Under the pieces are notes generated by a model. It was not told where the DNA came from. It did no database searches and was given only the letters and a program-made list of their open reading frames with translations. Below, one piece after another: positions 30,884-40,024 of a stretch of 64,000 bases of DNA. How positions within the stretch are numbered: position 1 is the stretch's first letter; each line of letters starts with the position of its first letter. The stretch is from Beroe forskalii. Its lineage: Eukaryota; Ctenophora; Nuda; Beroida; Beroidae. Where the stretch lies: the NCBI GenBank assembly GCA_011033025.1, contig WFMF01000311.1:146536-210535 (forward strand). The letters are read 5' to 3'. The position numbers and the translations under genes are program-made.

Positions 30884-31384
30884 GCCATCTTGACGCTCAT
30901 TATCCGTGGAACCTGTGAAGACTACATGCGGCAACCCCTTGCACTGATTCACACCCACGGTACAAACCCCCATGTGAAGTGTTTGTTGCACGAGGACGTG
31001 GCAGAGAGCATGATCACATGCAGATATCAGTTCCAATACAAGGAGGGGACCTGGAACTATGACGATGCTTCTGATCATAGGTCAGATGACGAGATATTGC
31101 AGTGCCTGATTAATGGCCAATCTGCGCTGGGCATCCCTTGGGACTTTGAATTGGCTGTCAAATCCGACATTGCAATGTCCTCTAGCTCCCAAATGGAAGT
31201 GCTTCTGTCACTAGCAGTCCTGGGCTCGTGTGAGAAGTATCTGACACAACCACTCCTCCAACCTGTAGCCCAGCTGGGCAAAGAGGGCACCCAGACAATG
31301 ATGTGTGCCCCTATGGACAAGGCCAAGGAGGATATGCTCTTCTGCGTCTACAAGTTCCAATACAAGGGAGAACACCTCAGCTAA
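30884..31384 (+). CDS. Two-domain cysteine-containing secreted protein, exon 2
   Basis: Acceptor GTATTCCAG; 166 codons plus stop, total product 217 residues. Two homologous domains with four cysteines each: C26, C62, C84, C97 and C125, C167, C192, C205 (spacings 36-22-13 and 42-25-13). Shared strings are IRGTCEDYMRQPL / VLGSCEKYLTQPL and ITCRYQFQYKEG / LFCVYKFQYKGE. There is no transmembrane segment after the signal peptide, so secretion is likely. I do not recognise the family. The paralog at 58666-59606 is about 95% identical at the protein level and intact up to an altered C-terminus, which implies selection or recent duplication. Confidence 0.8.
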   Translation, partial: AILTLIIRGTCEDYMRQPLALIHTHGTNPHVKCLLHEDVAESMITCRYQFQYKEGTWNYDDASDHRSDDEILQCLINGQSALGIPWDFELAVKSDIAMSSSSQMEVLLSLAVLGSCEKYLTQPLLQPVAQLGKEGTQTMMCAPMDKAKEDMLFCVYKFQYKGEHLS

Positions 31385-32464
31385 ACCCAGGATCTGTGAA
31401 GCATTCATTATATTGCAATACTTGCTGTTGAATAATACCTAAAAGTTTTCTTTCGTTCTGAAAAATTGTGTTTGATGTCTTATAATTCAGGTACAAAATG
31501 TGAACCATATCTAAACATCCCAAGAAGTGGTAAGGCTTCTAATGTACCTCATTTCGGAGTTTCATTTGGCAATAGGTACTCCTAAAATCTCAACAGGTTT
31601 TAGATTAGGTATCATCATGTAAGTAGGGTGTCATAATTATTGGCGCGGCGCTATTTTTGCACGGAAATTCTGCCCAATTAGACATCTTGCAGTTGCCATA
31701 TCTTCTGATTTATCAAATCCAGTGATCTTCATTTCATCCGAAAGAAAACACATTAATCTTGAACCCAGTACAAGTTTGAAGCTGTTCCTATCAATATTAG
31801 GAAGCGAGATACCTTATTACACGAAATTAAGAGATCTACTACTAAACGGGGGATGGATCTACAAGAGATCCAAACAGAGTCCCCGGCACGGGACCTTCTG
31901 CTCGGAGATCACTAAATTAAGGTGATCGACTCGAATTTCACCTTAATTTAGTGCTCCTTAATTTCTGCCCTTCTTATTTTCATTACACCCTCTTTCTGTA
32001 ACCTTAATTTTTGACAACACATCCAATTTGTCACTAAGTATAGCTCTAAAAAGAATAGAACGATTCGAAATCTAAATTGAAATAAAGGATAAATTAAATT
32101 TTCTTCTAATTCTTTTGCTGGTTCTGTGTTCTGATCAATTTCGATCAAATCATCGCAGCTTGAGACGTGAACCGTTTGATTCATCTTGACTTGATGTCTT
32201 ACAATATCTCAATATTGATTTTGAGTGCGGCGGAAGGAGCGCTGTACAAGGCGGCAGCCGACGTCTGTGTGCGGAGTATCAGTAATTTGAAGCTGACTGC
32301 TGTCTCTCAGATACCAGATCATGAAAAAGATGCTAAGTTTGAGGACCCCAGAAATGGGGTCTTGTCCCATTGCTCATTTTCTGGGCATTTTAGAGCATAA
32401 TGATAATATGTGTTAACAATTCGTATATAAACAATATGATGATTTTGATTCATCTGAGCTATTG
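31385..32464. other. Downstream flank of the nested gene; one weak ORF
   Basis: The second copy of the 65-bp dispersed repeat is at 31833-31900. A frame with an in-frame ATG at 32194 runs to 32400 (68 residues, with AADVCVRSISNL and SHCSFSGHF); it could be an exon, but no splice partner or domain is seen. Confidence 0.35.
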
Positions 32465-32875
32465 GAAATTCTTTTTTATTGAGTTATAACTCCAAAACAG
32501 AAGATCCCAGGGCTTCAGTACTGTTACCTACCCCCTATAATGTGTTGATTGTGGTCATTTTAAGGTGGTTGGATTGCTCTCAACTCCAAAAGGAACGAAA
32601 GTAACATTTTTCACAAGGCGCTTCCTCGCGAGTGACGTAAAATCATTTTTTGGGCTGTAACTCGAAAACGGAACGTCCTAGGGCTTTGGAACCATCATCC
32701 GCCTGGCATAATGTGTCCATTGCGGTCATTTTAAGGTGGAACATTTGTTCTCAACTCAAAATTGTCGACAAGTCACGTTAGCTTCCTTAGGGTCTTAAAT
32801 AACATATCCAGTTGCTAAATCGCTTTTAACATTCAAAGCCAACGGATTTCCATTTCACCCCTGACTATAGATAAT
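32465..32875 (+). repeat. Inverted repeat bounding the intron 8 satellite block (right copy)
   Basis: Inverse of 24252-24745. Homology runs from GTTATAACTCCAAAACAGAA on the inner side to CATTCAAAGCCAACGGATTT and CCTGACTATA on the outer side. Confidence 0.85.
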
Positions 32876-33029
32876 GTAACAGTTATGTAAAACAGTAGAT
32901 CGTACATAATAGGAATTCATGATGCCTGAAAACTCAAGGTCTAAAATGGGTTATCAGTTGTGGTAGGGTGCTTAAGCACCACAAAGAATGTTGCATAATA
33001 CACGGATTGATGTAACCTGAAACACCTAC

Positions 33030-33139
33030 CCTTCCCTTGCAGTCAATCATCCAGACACTGTCTGCAGACACGGCAATTGATGTGGGGTAGATGTCTGACA
33101 TGCCGCCCACCGACACCACTATCTCCAACCAGTCTGTGC
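33030..33139 (-). CDS. TECPR1: TECPR1-like exon 8
   Basis: 110 nt, phase 1 in, phase 0 out (donor AAGG/GTAGGT). Encodes GTDWLEIVVSVGGMSD ... SIAVSADSVWMIDCKGR, a tectonin repeat up to its last strand, which exon 9 completes. Confidence 0.88.
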
Positions 33140-33334
33140 CTGTTAATGAGGTTATCATTGCTACTTGAAACTATTCAAGTCAATTTGCTATCAATCATCG
33201 CATCTAAATTATTCTTTCTCGTTCAAGTGTACATACATAACATGGCAAATATACTTTTGCTTATTGCACAGAATTGCTCTCATTATAACCTCATAACGAG
33301 TGATAACAAGAAATGAGGCTCACACGATTTTCTC

Positions 33335-33515
33335 TCTGTCACTTATTCGAGTTATAGATGCTTTATCATGTCTCACCGTACAAGTTGTCACTGTCTCACT
33401 TATTGGAGTTAGGTATTGATAGCATTATCATGTCTCACCGTACAAGTTGTCGCTGTCTCACTTATTCGGGTTAGGTATTGATAGCATTATCATGTCTCAC
33501 CGTACAAGTTGTCAC
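33335..33515. repeat. 62-bp tandem repeat containing the exon 7 splice donor
   Basis: TGTCTCACCGTACAAGTTG occurs with 62-bp spacing at about 33370, 33432 and 33494. The last is the true donor of exon 7 read in complement; the other two are intronic copies, each preserving the last exon bases and the GTGAGA donor. Confidence 0.9.
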
Positions 33516-33631
33516 TGTCAATGCCAGTCCGTGTGATGAGTTCCCCCTGAGTGGTGATTCCCCACAGCTGTCCCCGCGGACCCACACTTAACTTGGCTAT
33601 CTTGAAGTCTGGCTGACACACCTCCACCCAA
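33501..33631 (-). CDS. TECPR1: TECPR1-like exon 7
   Basis: 131 nt, phase 2 in, phase 1 out (donor TACG/GTGAGA). A full tectonin repeat: WVEVCQPDFKIAKLSVGPRG then QLWGITTQGELITRTGI. The donor and the last exon bases are part of a 62-bp tandem repeat that continues into the intron. Confidence 0.92.
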
Positions 33632-33921
33632 CTGGGAAAAGTCACGTGTTACAAGAGTATTCATAGTCGAAGTAAAATGCAGTTTGGAAATCAGCTCTTA
33701 GTATAATATCACATTTCGTGTTTATTTTTGTACGTCACGTCCCATGGCAAGTTCTGAAGAGCGCACGACATTTCTTACGATCCTATATTAGTAAGGTTGC
33801 TCATTTCACGTGAAAACTCGAGATGCCCGTCCTGTTCCCATTCTAATTCGTGTAAAATCTTCAAAATCACATTTTAGAGTAACGGTTCTTACTTAGATAT
33901 ATTTTAAAAGTTTTAACTTAC

Positions 33922-34018
33922 TCGTCTCCCTCTGGGTTTATTCCGCTGATGTTAGTCCGCACATAAACACGGCACTCCTTAGAAACCCCCCAAACACAAA
34001 CAGGCCAGCCCTCACCAC
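33922..34018 (-). CDS. TECPR1: TECPR1-like exon 6
   Basis: 97 nt, phase 1 in, phase 2 out (donor CGA/GTAAGT). Encodes WPVCVWGVSKECRVYVRTNI, the second half of the tectonin repeat begun in exon 5 (VWGV ... VYVRTxI). Confidence 0.9.
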
Positions 34019-34284
34019 CTGCACATAGTATCATAACACGTTGGGGCAGGGGTCAGGCAAACTTACTTGGGGGTGCGAAAATAGGGAGATTTTTCGTGAA
34101 ATCCCCAAATTTCGTTCCACGTAAACATTTCTGGTTTGGTAATTATACGAGGCAGAAATCAATCTAATCAAACTATAACAGTATACTTAAGTACTAAGCA
34201 GCACTCTCAACACATCAATAGACTCAGTAACATTATACAATTCAGTATCCAAATAATAATCTAAAAAACAAGAAATCTACTTAC

Positions 34285-34367
34285 CTGGTAACATAGTCCC
34301 ACCCGCCGCCACGTCAAGAAACTTAATTTCACTTGGAATGTGAGCCCATGCTCCCATCTTATTGTAC
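34285..34367 (-). CDS. TECPR1: TECPR1-like exon 5
   Basis: 83 nt, phase 2 in, phase 1 out (donor CCAG/GTAAGT). Encodes GAWAHIPSEIKFLDVAAGG, the first half of a tectonin repeat (W-x-x-IP ... DVAAGG). Confidence 0.85.
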
Positions 34368-34542
34368 CTGAATGAGAAGTTATAGCTCCTTTGCAATTTG
34401 AGGATAGCAAATTTATCAAGCTTTCAGAAATCATATGGAATATTGGGCTATCTATATCTTTATCGAGATATACCTACGCGTGTGGCGATATTGGCCTATA
34501 TAACTATTGTTATAACTGCAATGCTTCTAGCTCAAGACTCAC

Positions 34543-34680
34543 TCGTAGTACTTTGCAAGTCGTTTGCGCCTGACGTAGGAAGTTCCTGTGTTCTGGAAGG
34601 AGAAAGCGGAGGTGAAGTTAGTAGCGTACTGCCAGCCGTCTTTGTCTGTGGGAACACCTTCTATGTTCCTATCCACACGC
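34543..34680 (-). CDS. TECPR1: TECPR1-like exon 4 (dysferlin domain, second part)
   Basis: 138 nt, acceptor CCCACAG, donor CGA/GTGAGT. With the split Trp codon it reads W-RVDRNIEGVPTDKDGWQY-ATNF ... SYVRRKRLAKYY, the C-terminal dysferlin motif (VD-G-P-DK-GW-YA-F ... VRRRRW-type end). Confidence 0.9.
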
Positions 34681-34690
34681 CTGTGGGTCA

Positions 34691-35331
34691 ATGAGACATG
34701 ATAAACATATTATGCGTCACAGTGTCCTTTCCAGGGCCTCACTTTTATACTTTTATTCAGATATCAAATTTGCATCAACGCTCGATTAACCTTCTCAGCA
34801 ATGATAATTCAGCCACTCGTACGCTAAGAATTTAATGATTTTTTTCGGGTCTGACGTTACCAATATTAGAACATTAATCTTGTAATTAGATGGCAGCATA
34901 TATTTCTATTTCTATGTGCAATTATCAGGTTGGAATCAGAGTATCTATACACTATACAATTGTTAGCTGGCGTAATGGTAAAGAGTCTGGCTCGTGATAA
35001 AAATTACCTCTAGTCTAAAGAGCCACATTTCGAGATATAATAGTTAATGGGTAGCTACTCATTCCATCTTCGCTACAATGAGAAGCTACCCATTGCAGCA
35101 GAGATGGAATACACTTCCTTAATAACCGTCACTGGCTTAATAAAACTTGATTTCCTCAATTCCTTTCATTGGCCTCACAGCTATTGGAATAGAAGTAAAA
35201 ACTTGTAAATGAAAAGTATGTATTATCTATAACATCTATATAGGTAATAAATTATGATAATATGTTTAGTCATATTAAATTTTTAACTTCACTACTTAGA
35301 TGTCATCTCCATTCGAGTACATGAAACTAAC
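34691..35331. other. Intron 3 of the TECPR1-like gene, no other feature
   Basis: AT-rich. A short inverted pair (GGGTAGCTACTCATTCCATC / AGAAGCTACCCATTG) lies at 35048-35099. Nothing else is recognised. Confidence 0.5.
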
Positions 35332-35447
35332 CAGACACTATCTGAGGCCCAATGCTGCGAGAGCTTTCTCTTGGGGACCCCATCTTCCCTGGCGACATTT
35401 TTCCATCCTCCCACCAAGTTCCACCTCTCCCACTCAAATTCATAGTC
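35332..35447 (-). CDS. TECPR1: TECPR1-like exon 3 (dysferlin domain, first part)
   Basis: 116 nt, phase 0 in, phase 2 out (donor TCTG/GTTAGT). Encodes YEFEWERWNLVGGW ... QHWASDSV(W). The opening YE...RWN fits the N-terminal dysferlin motif; the usual central W-SD stretch looks shortened, so a small neighbouring exon could be missing. Confidence 0.75.
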
Positions 35448-35634
35448 CTGCAGAGTGCAGGGCAGCGTAAAGATATTATACTGTTAAACAAGCAGTGTAG
35501 TTTGAGGTTACTTAGCCCACATTTCAATTTTTCTGCTGCTTCCGGAGGAAGGTTACTCAATCCATTTTACCAAGATACTGACTTCTAGTAAGTTCTTAGC
35601 CAATATGAGGGATATGTGAAATGTGAAATATGCT

Positions 35635-35945
35635 AATTGGCGAAACAGATAAAATGGGTATGTCCGTTTTGTCCTTTTTGTCCGATTTCCAAGGCAAACA
35701 AATCAGGCACAACAGACAAATCGGACAAAACAGACAAATCGGACAAAACAGACAAATTAGACAAAACGGACATGTCCGTTTTGTCCTTTCTGTCTACTTT
35801 AAAAAAGCAGACAACGCGGACAAAGTGGAAAAACCAGACAAAACAGCCTGTCTGATTAGTCCGTTTTGTCTTATTGGTCAGTTTTTTATGTGTCAGGTGT
35901 CTCATTCTTACTTTTTTCAAATTTCTGGACAAAATGCTAAAACGG
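35635..35945. repeat. 18-bp minisatellite CAGACAAATCGGACAAAA with inverted units
   Basis: Lies in intron 2 of the TECPR1-like gene. Direct units at 35710-35780 are flanked by inverted TGTCCGTTTTGTCCTTT units. A perfect palindrome, GACAAAACGGACA / TGTCCGTTTTGTC, is at about 35761-35786. Confidence 0.85.
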
Positions 35946-36046
35946 ACAGTGACACCCCCTACAATAAAATAGTTACTATCATTTATACAGAAAATTTCAG
36001 GACATCAGTCTTAACATTTCACATGACTTTTAAGCGGGAAGATTAC

Positions 36047-36187
36047 CTGGAATCTAATAGGCAAATCACACTCCTTCACAAATAGGTGGACATGGTATTC
36101 AAAGTCAACACCCCAGACACAAGTTGATGTAGCATCTATCATGTTGAAGGTGACTCCTGGTGGAGTATGGACTTGCCGCCAATTCTC
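36047..36187 (-). CDS. TECPR1: TECPR1-like exon 2
   Basis: 47 codons, phase 0 at both ends, acceptor ATTTATCAG, donor CAG/GTAATC. Encodes NWRQVHTPPGVTF ... TCVWGVDFEYHVHLFV ... DLPIRFQ, the first tectonin-like unit, leading into the dysferlin domain as in TECPR1. Confidence 0.85.
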
Positions 36188-36264
36188 CTGATAAATTGAA
36201 GCATGAAAATTTTATATGCTGAATACTGTGAGAATTGAATTGAAATGTATGCATTGGATATAAA

Positions 36265-36880
36265 TAGAATTGTTGGACCCCGATATGTCATCTGTACCGA
36301 TATGTCACCCGAAGTGTAATCAGTATACCACGTTTTATTACTTCATGTATCCGACACACGACTAATTTGATTAACTACAGACACTACTTCAGGTGACAAA
36401 TCCGTGTGGCTTCAAAAAACTCAAACACCAGTTTGTCATCCTTGTACCGATTTGTCACTAGAAGTTGAAGTGAACCTCATATAATGAAATATACACTATT
36501 GCATGGAAATTTCATGGAAGGTTTCCTCCTGCATTCCATGTTTGTGCCTGGATAGCATGATTCTTTATCGATCTTCATATCACAGAATAACATAGAGATT
36601 AATTTAGGGTAACTTATGATAAAGATACCTTGCAATAGTGTAGGTATATTTTATTATATGAAGTTCACTTCAACTTCTAGTGACAAATCGGTACGAGGAT
36701 GACAAACTGGTGTTTGAGTTTTTTGAATCCGCACCGATTTGTCACCTGAAGTAGAGTCTGCAGCCAATCAAATTAGTCGTCTGTCGGCTACATGAAGTAA
36801 GAACACGTGGTATATTGATTACACTTCAAGTGACAAATCGGTACGCGTGACATATCGGGGTCTAACAACAATCAACTGCC
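36265..36880. mobile_element. Foldback MITE with ~240-bp inverted arms
   Basis: Lies in intron 1 of the TECPR1-like gene. The left arm starts TTGTTGGACCCCGATATGTC and the right arm ends GACATATCGGGGTCTAACAA. Both arms carry several copies of TGACAAATCGGTAC or its complement, and about 90% of arm positions pair. The 120-bp centre has no ORF. No transposase is encoded, so the superfamily is unknown. Confidence 0.88.
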
Positions 36881-37219
36881 AACACCTTGATGAAAGAATC
36901 AAGATTCATTTGCCATATTGGCCCATATTCAACTAGCCCTCACCTTATAACTTTATCAGGACCAAAACAAAGGTTATTTCCACAGGGGTGGTTAAAAGGT
37001 TTGCTAAAGTAAAGCCAATTAAAATAGTAATTTAATGGCCAAGGTTGATTTAGGTCCAATGAAATTTTCAGAGTGTAAAATTTTTGATTTAATGACTGTT
37101 TAAAAAATGTCAAGAAGATTAGTTAATTAGTTAAAAAGGTTCAAAATGATTCAATATTTATCAATAAGGCCAGTTGAAAATGAGGTTGGCTGATTTACTA
37201 CTGAAATAAACAAACTTAC

Positions 37220-37312
37220 ATGTCTGTTCTTTGTTGCAATGTGAGAGAATCCTTTGCATCTCCATGGTATTGATCCACTATCAAGAGCCCATATGTCTTG
37301 ACCAAGGATCAT
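37220..37312 (-). CDS. TECPR1: TECPR1-like exon 1
   Basis: ATG at 37310-37312 in ACCATG context; 31 codons starting MILGQDIWALDSG and ending at donor CAT/GTAAGT, phase 0. The ILxxDIWALDSxG string fits the start of TECPR1 (first propeller strand). A further upstream non-coding exon is possible. Confidence 0.7.
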
Positions 37313-37659
37313 GGTTCATTGCTAACTCAAATATAAAGATTTGCTGCTCAAGCCAATCAATACCATCTGTATCTCAGATGCCAGGTTCTAGGCAATTTCA
37401 GCACCATATTATAGCAAGGTGGCAGCTGACTGACACCTAATTTTATTGTTTGTGTTCATCTGTATCATAATAAACTTAACAACACTACTTATTACAATCA
37501 AATTCCGGATGCTTATGATTACAGCACAGAGATCCTGAAGACGAATTTTGACTTATGTTTTCTGTAAGTCATTTTCGAAACTATTAGTAGATAGTGTGGT
37601 GTTGTTGTCATAGGCTTGAATCAATGTTGGTTATTTTGACTTTTACAAAATGAACAGTC

Positions 37660-38050
37660 TGATTGAATATCATAATAAACATATTTGAATTAAAAAGAAA
37701 ACTTTCTTCAAGACATCAATCTGCAAGACAATAAACATATAACAACAATTTAAGAATAAATCCTTTAAAACACATCGATCTGCAAGACTTTTCTCCAACT
37801 TTGGACTTGAACTTTGACACGATTTCTTGAGAAATACTATGTAAGAACAGCTAAATCCAAATGAGTCACACCTAGATGATTGGTGTGCAGGCATCTTCAG
37901 TCCAATACCTACCTCAGCTTTCGGGGTGTTTAAATTGTGAGAGCTTTTTATGAGGTAGGCCCCCCAGCAGTCACCCCCTGGTACCAGGGTGAAGCACGGT
38001 CAAGTGCAGTGACCACCTGCCTGATTGAAACTGATTAGAGGTCTTTAATA
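37660..38050 (-). repeat. SINE-like dispersed repeat, copy 1
   Basis: About 350 bp shared with 43885-43920 plus 44240-44605 (TGAACTTTGACACAATTTCT, AGTCCAATACCTACCTCAG, TTTAAATTGTGAGAGCT, CAGTGACCACCTG). A third partial copy lies at 42050-42235. No Pol III boxes could be identified, so the class is uncertain. Confidence 0.65.
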
Positions 38051-38369
38051 AACATAATATTCAATGTGTTCCTTCATGAAATCAAGTGAACACAACTTTG
38101 TGAATGAAACTCAACGTTGATAATGAATAAAATGATTTTAATAATTTCACACAACCATGCTAATCTACTGACAGTTTCAGAATTACACACTTGCATCGTT
38201 GGCCATTGATTGATTGAACCACAACTCATACATTGAAAAACACACGAAAATGCTTGCAGGGACATAGAAATAGAAATAGAAATAGAATAAATTATGGTAT
38301 TAAACCATCACACTTCCTTTCATTATATCAAAACATTAGCTTCCACTAAAAACACACCTTTTAACCCAG

Positions 38370-38425
38370 GTGTCCATTTATTCAAAAATTTATTCAAAAA
38401 TTTATTCAAAAATTTATTCAACAAG
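38370..38425 (+). repeat. 12-bp tandem repeat TTTATTCAAAAA, four units
   Basis: Four consecutive near-perfect units at 38375-38422; a short (GAAATA)n run lies at 38266-38287. Low complexity. Confidence 0.9.
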
Positions 38426-38499
38426 AATTGCGCCTGCAGGCTAAATTATTGTTTGTCCCGTTGCCTCGTTTTGCAGGCGCTTTATTTCCCTCTCCAACG

Positions 38500-38690
38500 T
38501 ACTTGAATTAACGCTACAAGACGTAATGGCACGTGGGTGAATTCTGTCCGATACACGTGCCAAATCATTGCGCTGCTCCCCCCCAATTCGTAGAACTCTT
38601 TGTAGATTTGGCCATTTTGTTTGCCCGCCATTTCATTACGTATAGTGCCATTTTTGTTACGCATCATCCTTTCTTTCTTTATTTGATGTC
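38500..38690. promoter_or_regulatory. Promoter-like segment upstream of the TECPR1-like gene
   Basis: Contains two CACGTG E-boxes, AGACGTAATG, TTACGTATAG and GTTACGCATCAT within 150 bp, about 1.2-1.4 kb upstream of exon 1 on the minus strand. It could be the promoter or first non-coding exon of the TECPR1-like gene, or serve the plus-strand ORF at 38811. This is inference from motif density. Confidence 0.3.
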
Positions 38691-38810
38691 AATCGATATC
38701 GCATGACAAACCATACTACCATAGTACTATTGTTGCAATTTATGGTTCATGTTGCATCACACCGTCCCTTTACATGATTTCATGAAGTCAAGACTTGGAA
38801 AAGAATTAAT

Positions 38811-39110
38811 AGGTACTTCGAACTGCTCAAGATTGACGATTCTGATATGATAACCGAGACAAATTTTTCATCGGAAGCCATGGTCATCATTGCTTGCACT
38901 CAAATTGCTCATTGTAAATTGTTTCTACAAGATCACTTGAAATCCAATAAGATATTGATGAGGAATTCTGTGACAGCGGGTCAGTTGATAGATAATAGAT
39001 TTTTCACCCGACTTATCCACAGGCCTTGGCCAAGTCTTATCATTGAAATTAATCAAGCAAGTTTAAAAAAGGAATCAAAATTTTCTAGGTCAGGATCACC
39101 GGAGCATTGA
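38811..39110 (+). CDS. Unidentified ORF or exon, ~100 codons
   Basis: Open from a possible acceptor (AATTAATAG/GTACTTCG) to a stop at 39110, with an in-frame ATG at 38847. The composition is protein-like (RYFELLKIDDSDMITETNF ... QLIDNRFFTRLIH). No domain is recognised and no partner exon found, so it may be chance. Confidence 0.25.
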   Translation, partial: RYFELLKIDDSDMITETNFSSEAMVIIACTQIAHCKLFLQDHLKSNKILMRNSVTAGQLIDNRFFTRLIHRPWPSLIIEINQASLKKESKFSRSGSPEH

Positions 39111-39239
39111 ACCCAAATAGCTGTAAGCTAGCTGCTGTGAGAACTGCACACGATGCCACTACACCAAATTGAGAAACTACACCGGCGCGAGTGATTTTAT
39201 AAAGGAGCAGTTGGTTAATGCACCTTGTGCCTGTAATGG

Positions 39240-39340
39240 TACGTTGTTGACGAAATCTCCCTCAAATATGTGGAAATCTCTCTCAAATTTGTGGACATCT
39301 CCCTCAAATTTTGTGGACATATCTCCCTCGGACTTTCCGG
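39240..39340 (+). repeat. ~24-bp tandem repeat CTCAAATTTGTGGACATCTC
   Basis: Four imperfect units of CTCCCTCAAATTTGTGGAMAT. No gene context. At 39446-39463 there is a short (GTAAA)n run. Confidence 0.8.
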
Positions 39341-40024
39341 GCACTTTCCAGAAATTACAGTAGTTGTATTGCAAATCTGGACCTGCTATGCACATATCCT
39401 ATATCTCATCTTCCCAAACACGATCTCTGCTAACCCTCTCATAAAGTAAAGTAAAGTAAAGTAAGTATAATGGTATTAAACCATCTCTAATTGCATACCC
39501 AATTGATCAATATCAAATATTAACAATTATTTAGCACCATTTCACTCCAGTGCCCATTTCATAGTAACATTAATAAAAAGCAATTTTACAGTAAATAAAT
39601 AAGAAGAAGAAGTTATTCAATGTGATAAAATTAAATTTAACTTCCACAATGACAAAATATCAAAATTGATAAAAACACTGAAAAGCCAGTAAAAATAGTT
39701 AGTCAAATAAACATGGTCAAATAATACCAAAAGGTAAAACCAAAAGGTAATACCAAAAGGTAAAACAAAAACGCAATTGGACTTTGGAGAGGGAAAAAAT
39801 TTATCCAAAATTCAATATTTATTCATATATTGTAAAAATACACTAAAAATATTTGAATTACAAATAAAAATTTCTTCAAGACAACAATTCAATTCATCAA
39901 TATGCATAGGCAGAATGCTACATACATTTTCACAATGATGTTCACACAAATCATTTCACAATGATTTTCAAATGAATATTGAATGTACTCGACGGACGTT
40001 GCCCCGTCTATTTCTTCTGACTGG

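Larger units (their letters stand above)
21506..37312 (-). other. TECPR1: TECPR1-like gene (tectonin beta-propeller repeat-containing protein 1), 5' part, 12 exons
   Basis: Twelve GT-AG exons with consistent phase at every junction encode about 493 residues. Layout: residues 1-80, N-terminal tectonin-like unit (WALDSG ... NWRQVHTPPG ... CVWGVD); 79-165, dysferlin domain (YEFEWERWN and GVPTDKDGWQYATNF ... YVRRKR); then tectonin repeats with the W-x-V...G...WG(I/V)...G...RTGI pattern (exons 5-10); then a Pro/Glu-rich linker (exons 11-12). This is the order known for animal TECPR1, where the dysferlin domain binds sphingomyelin and the protein acts in autophagosome-lysosome fusion or lysosome repair. 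The family is usually about 1100-1200 residues; the PH domain and C-terminal tectonin repeats are not seen and should lie below 21.5 kb or outside the window. Intron 8 is 9 kb and holds two other ORFs. Confidence 0.85.

Noticed and set aside
30824-31408. Antisense ORFs over the secreted-protein exon
   Set aside because: Shadows of the coding strand; the two intact copies conserve cysteines only in the sense frame.
34965-35035. tRNA-like sequence (CTGGCGTAATGGTAAAGAGTC)
   Set aside because: Resembles an A box, but no B box or cloverleaf can be drawn.
35327-35588. ORFs of 77-78 codons overlapping TECPR1-like exon 3 in other frames
   Set aside because: Shadows of the exon; the frame used by the gene is fixed by phase with exons 2 and 4.
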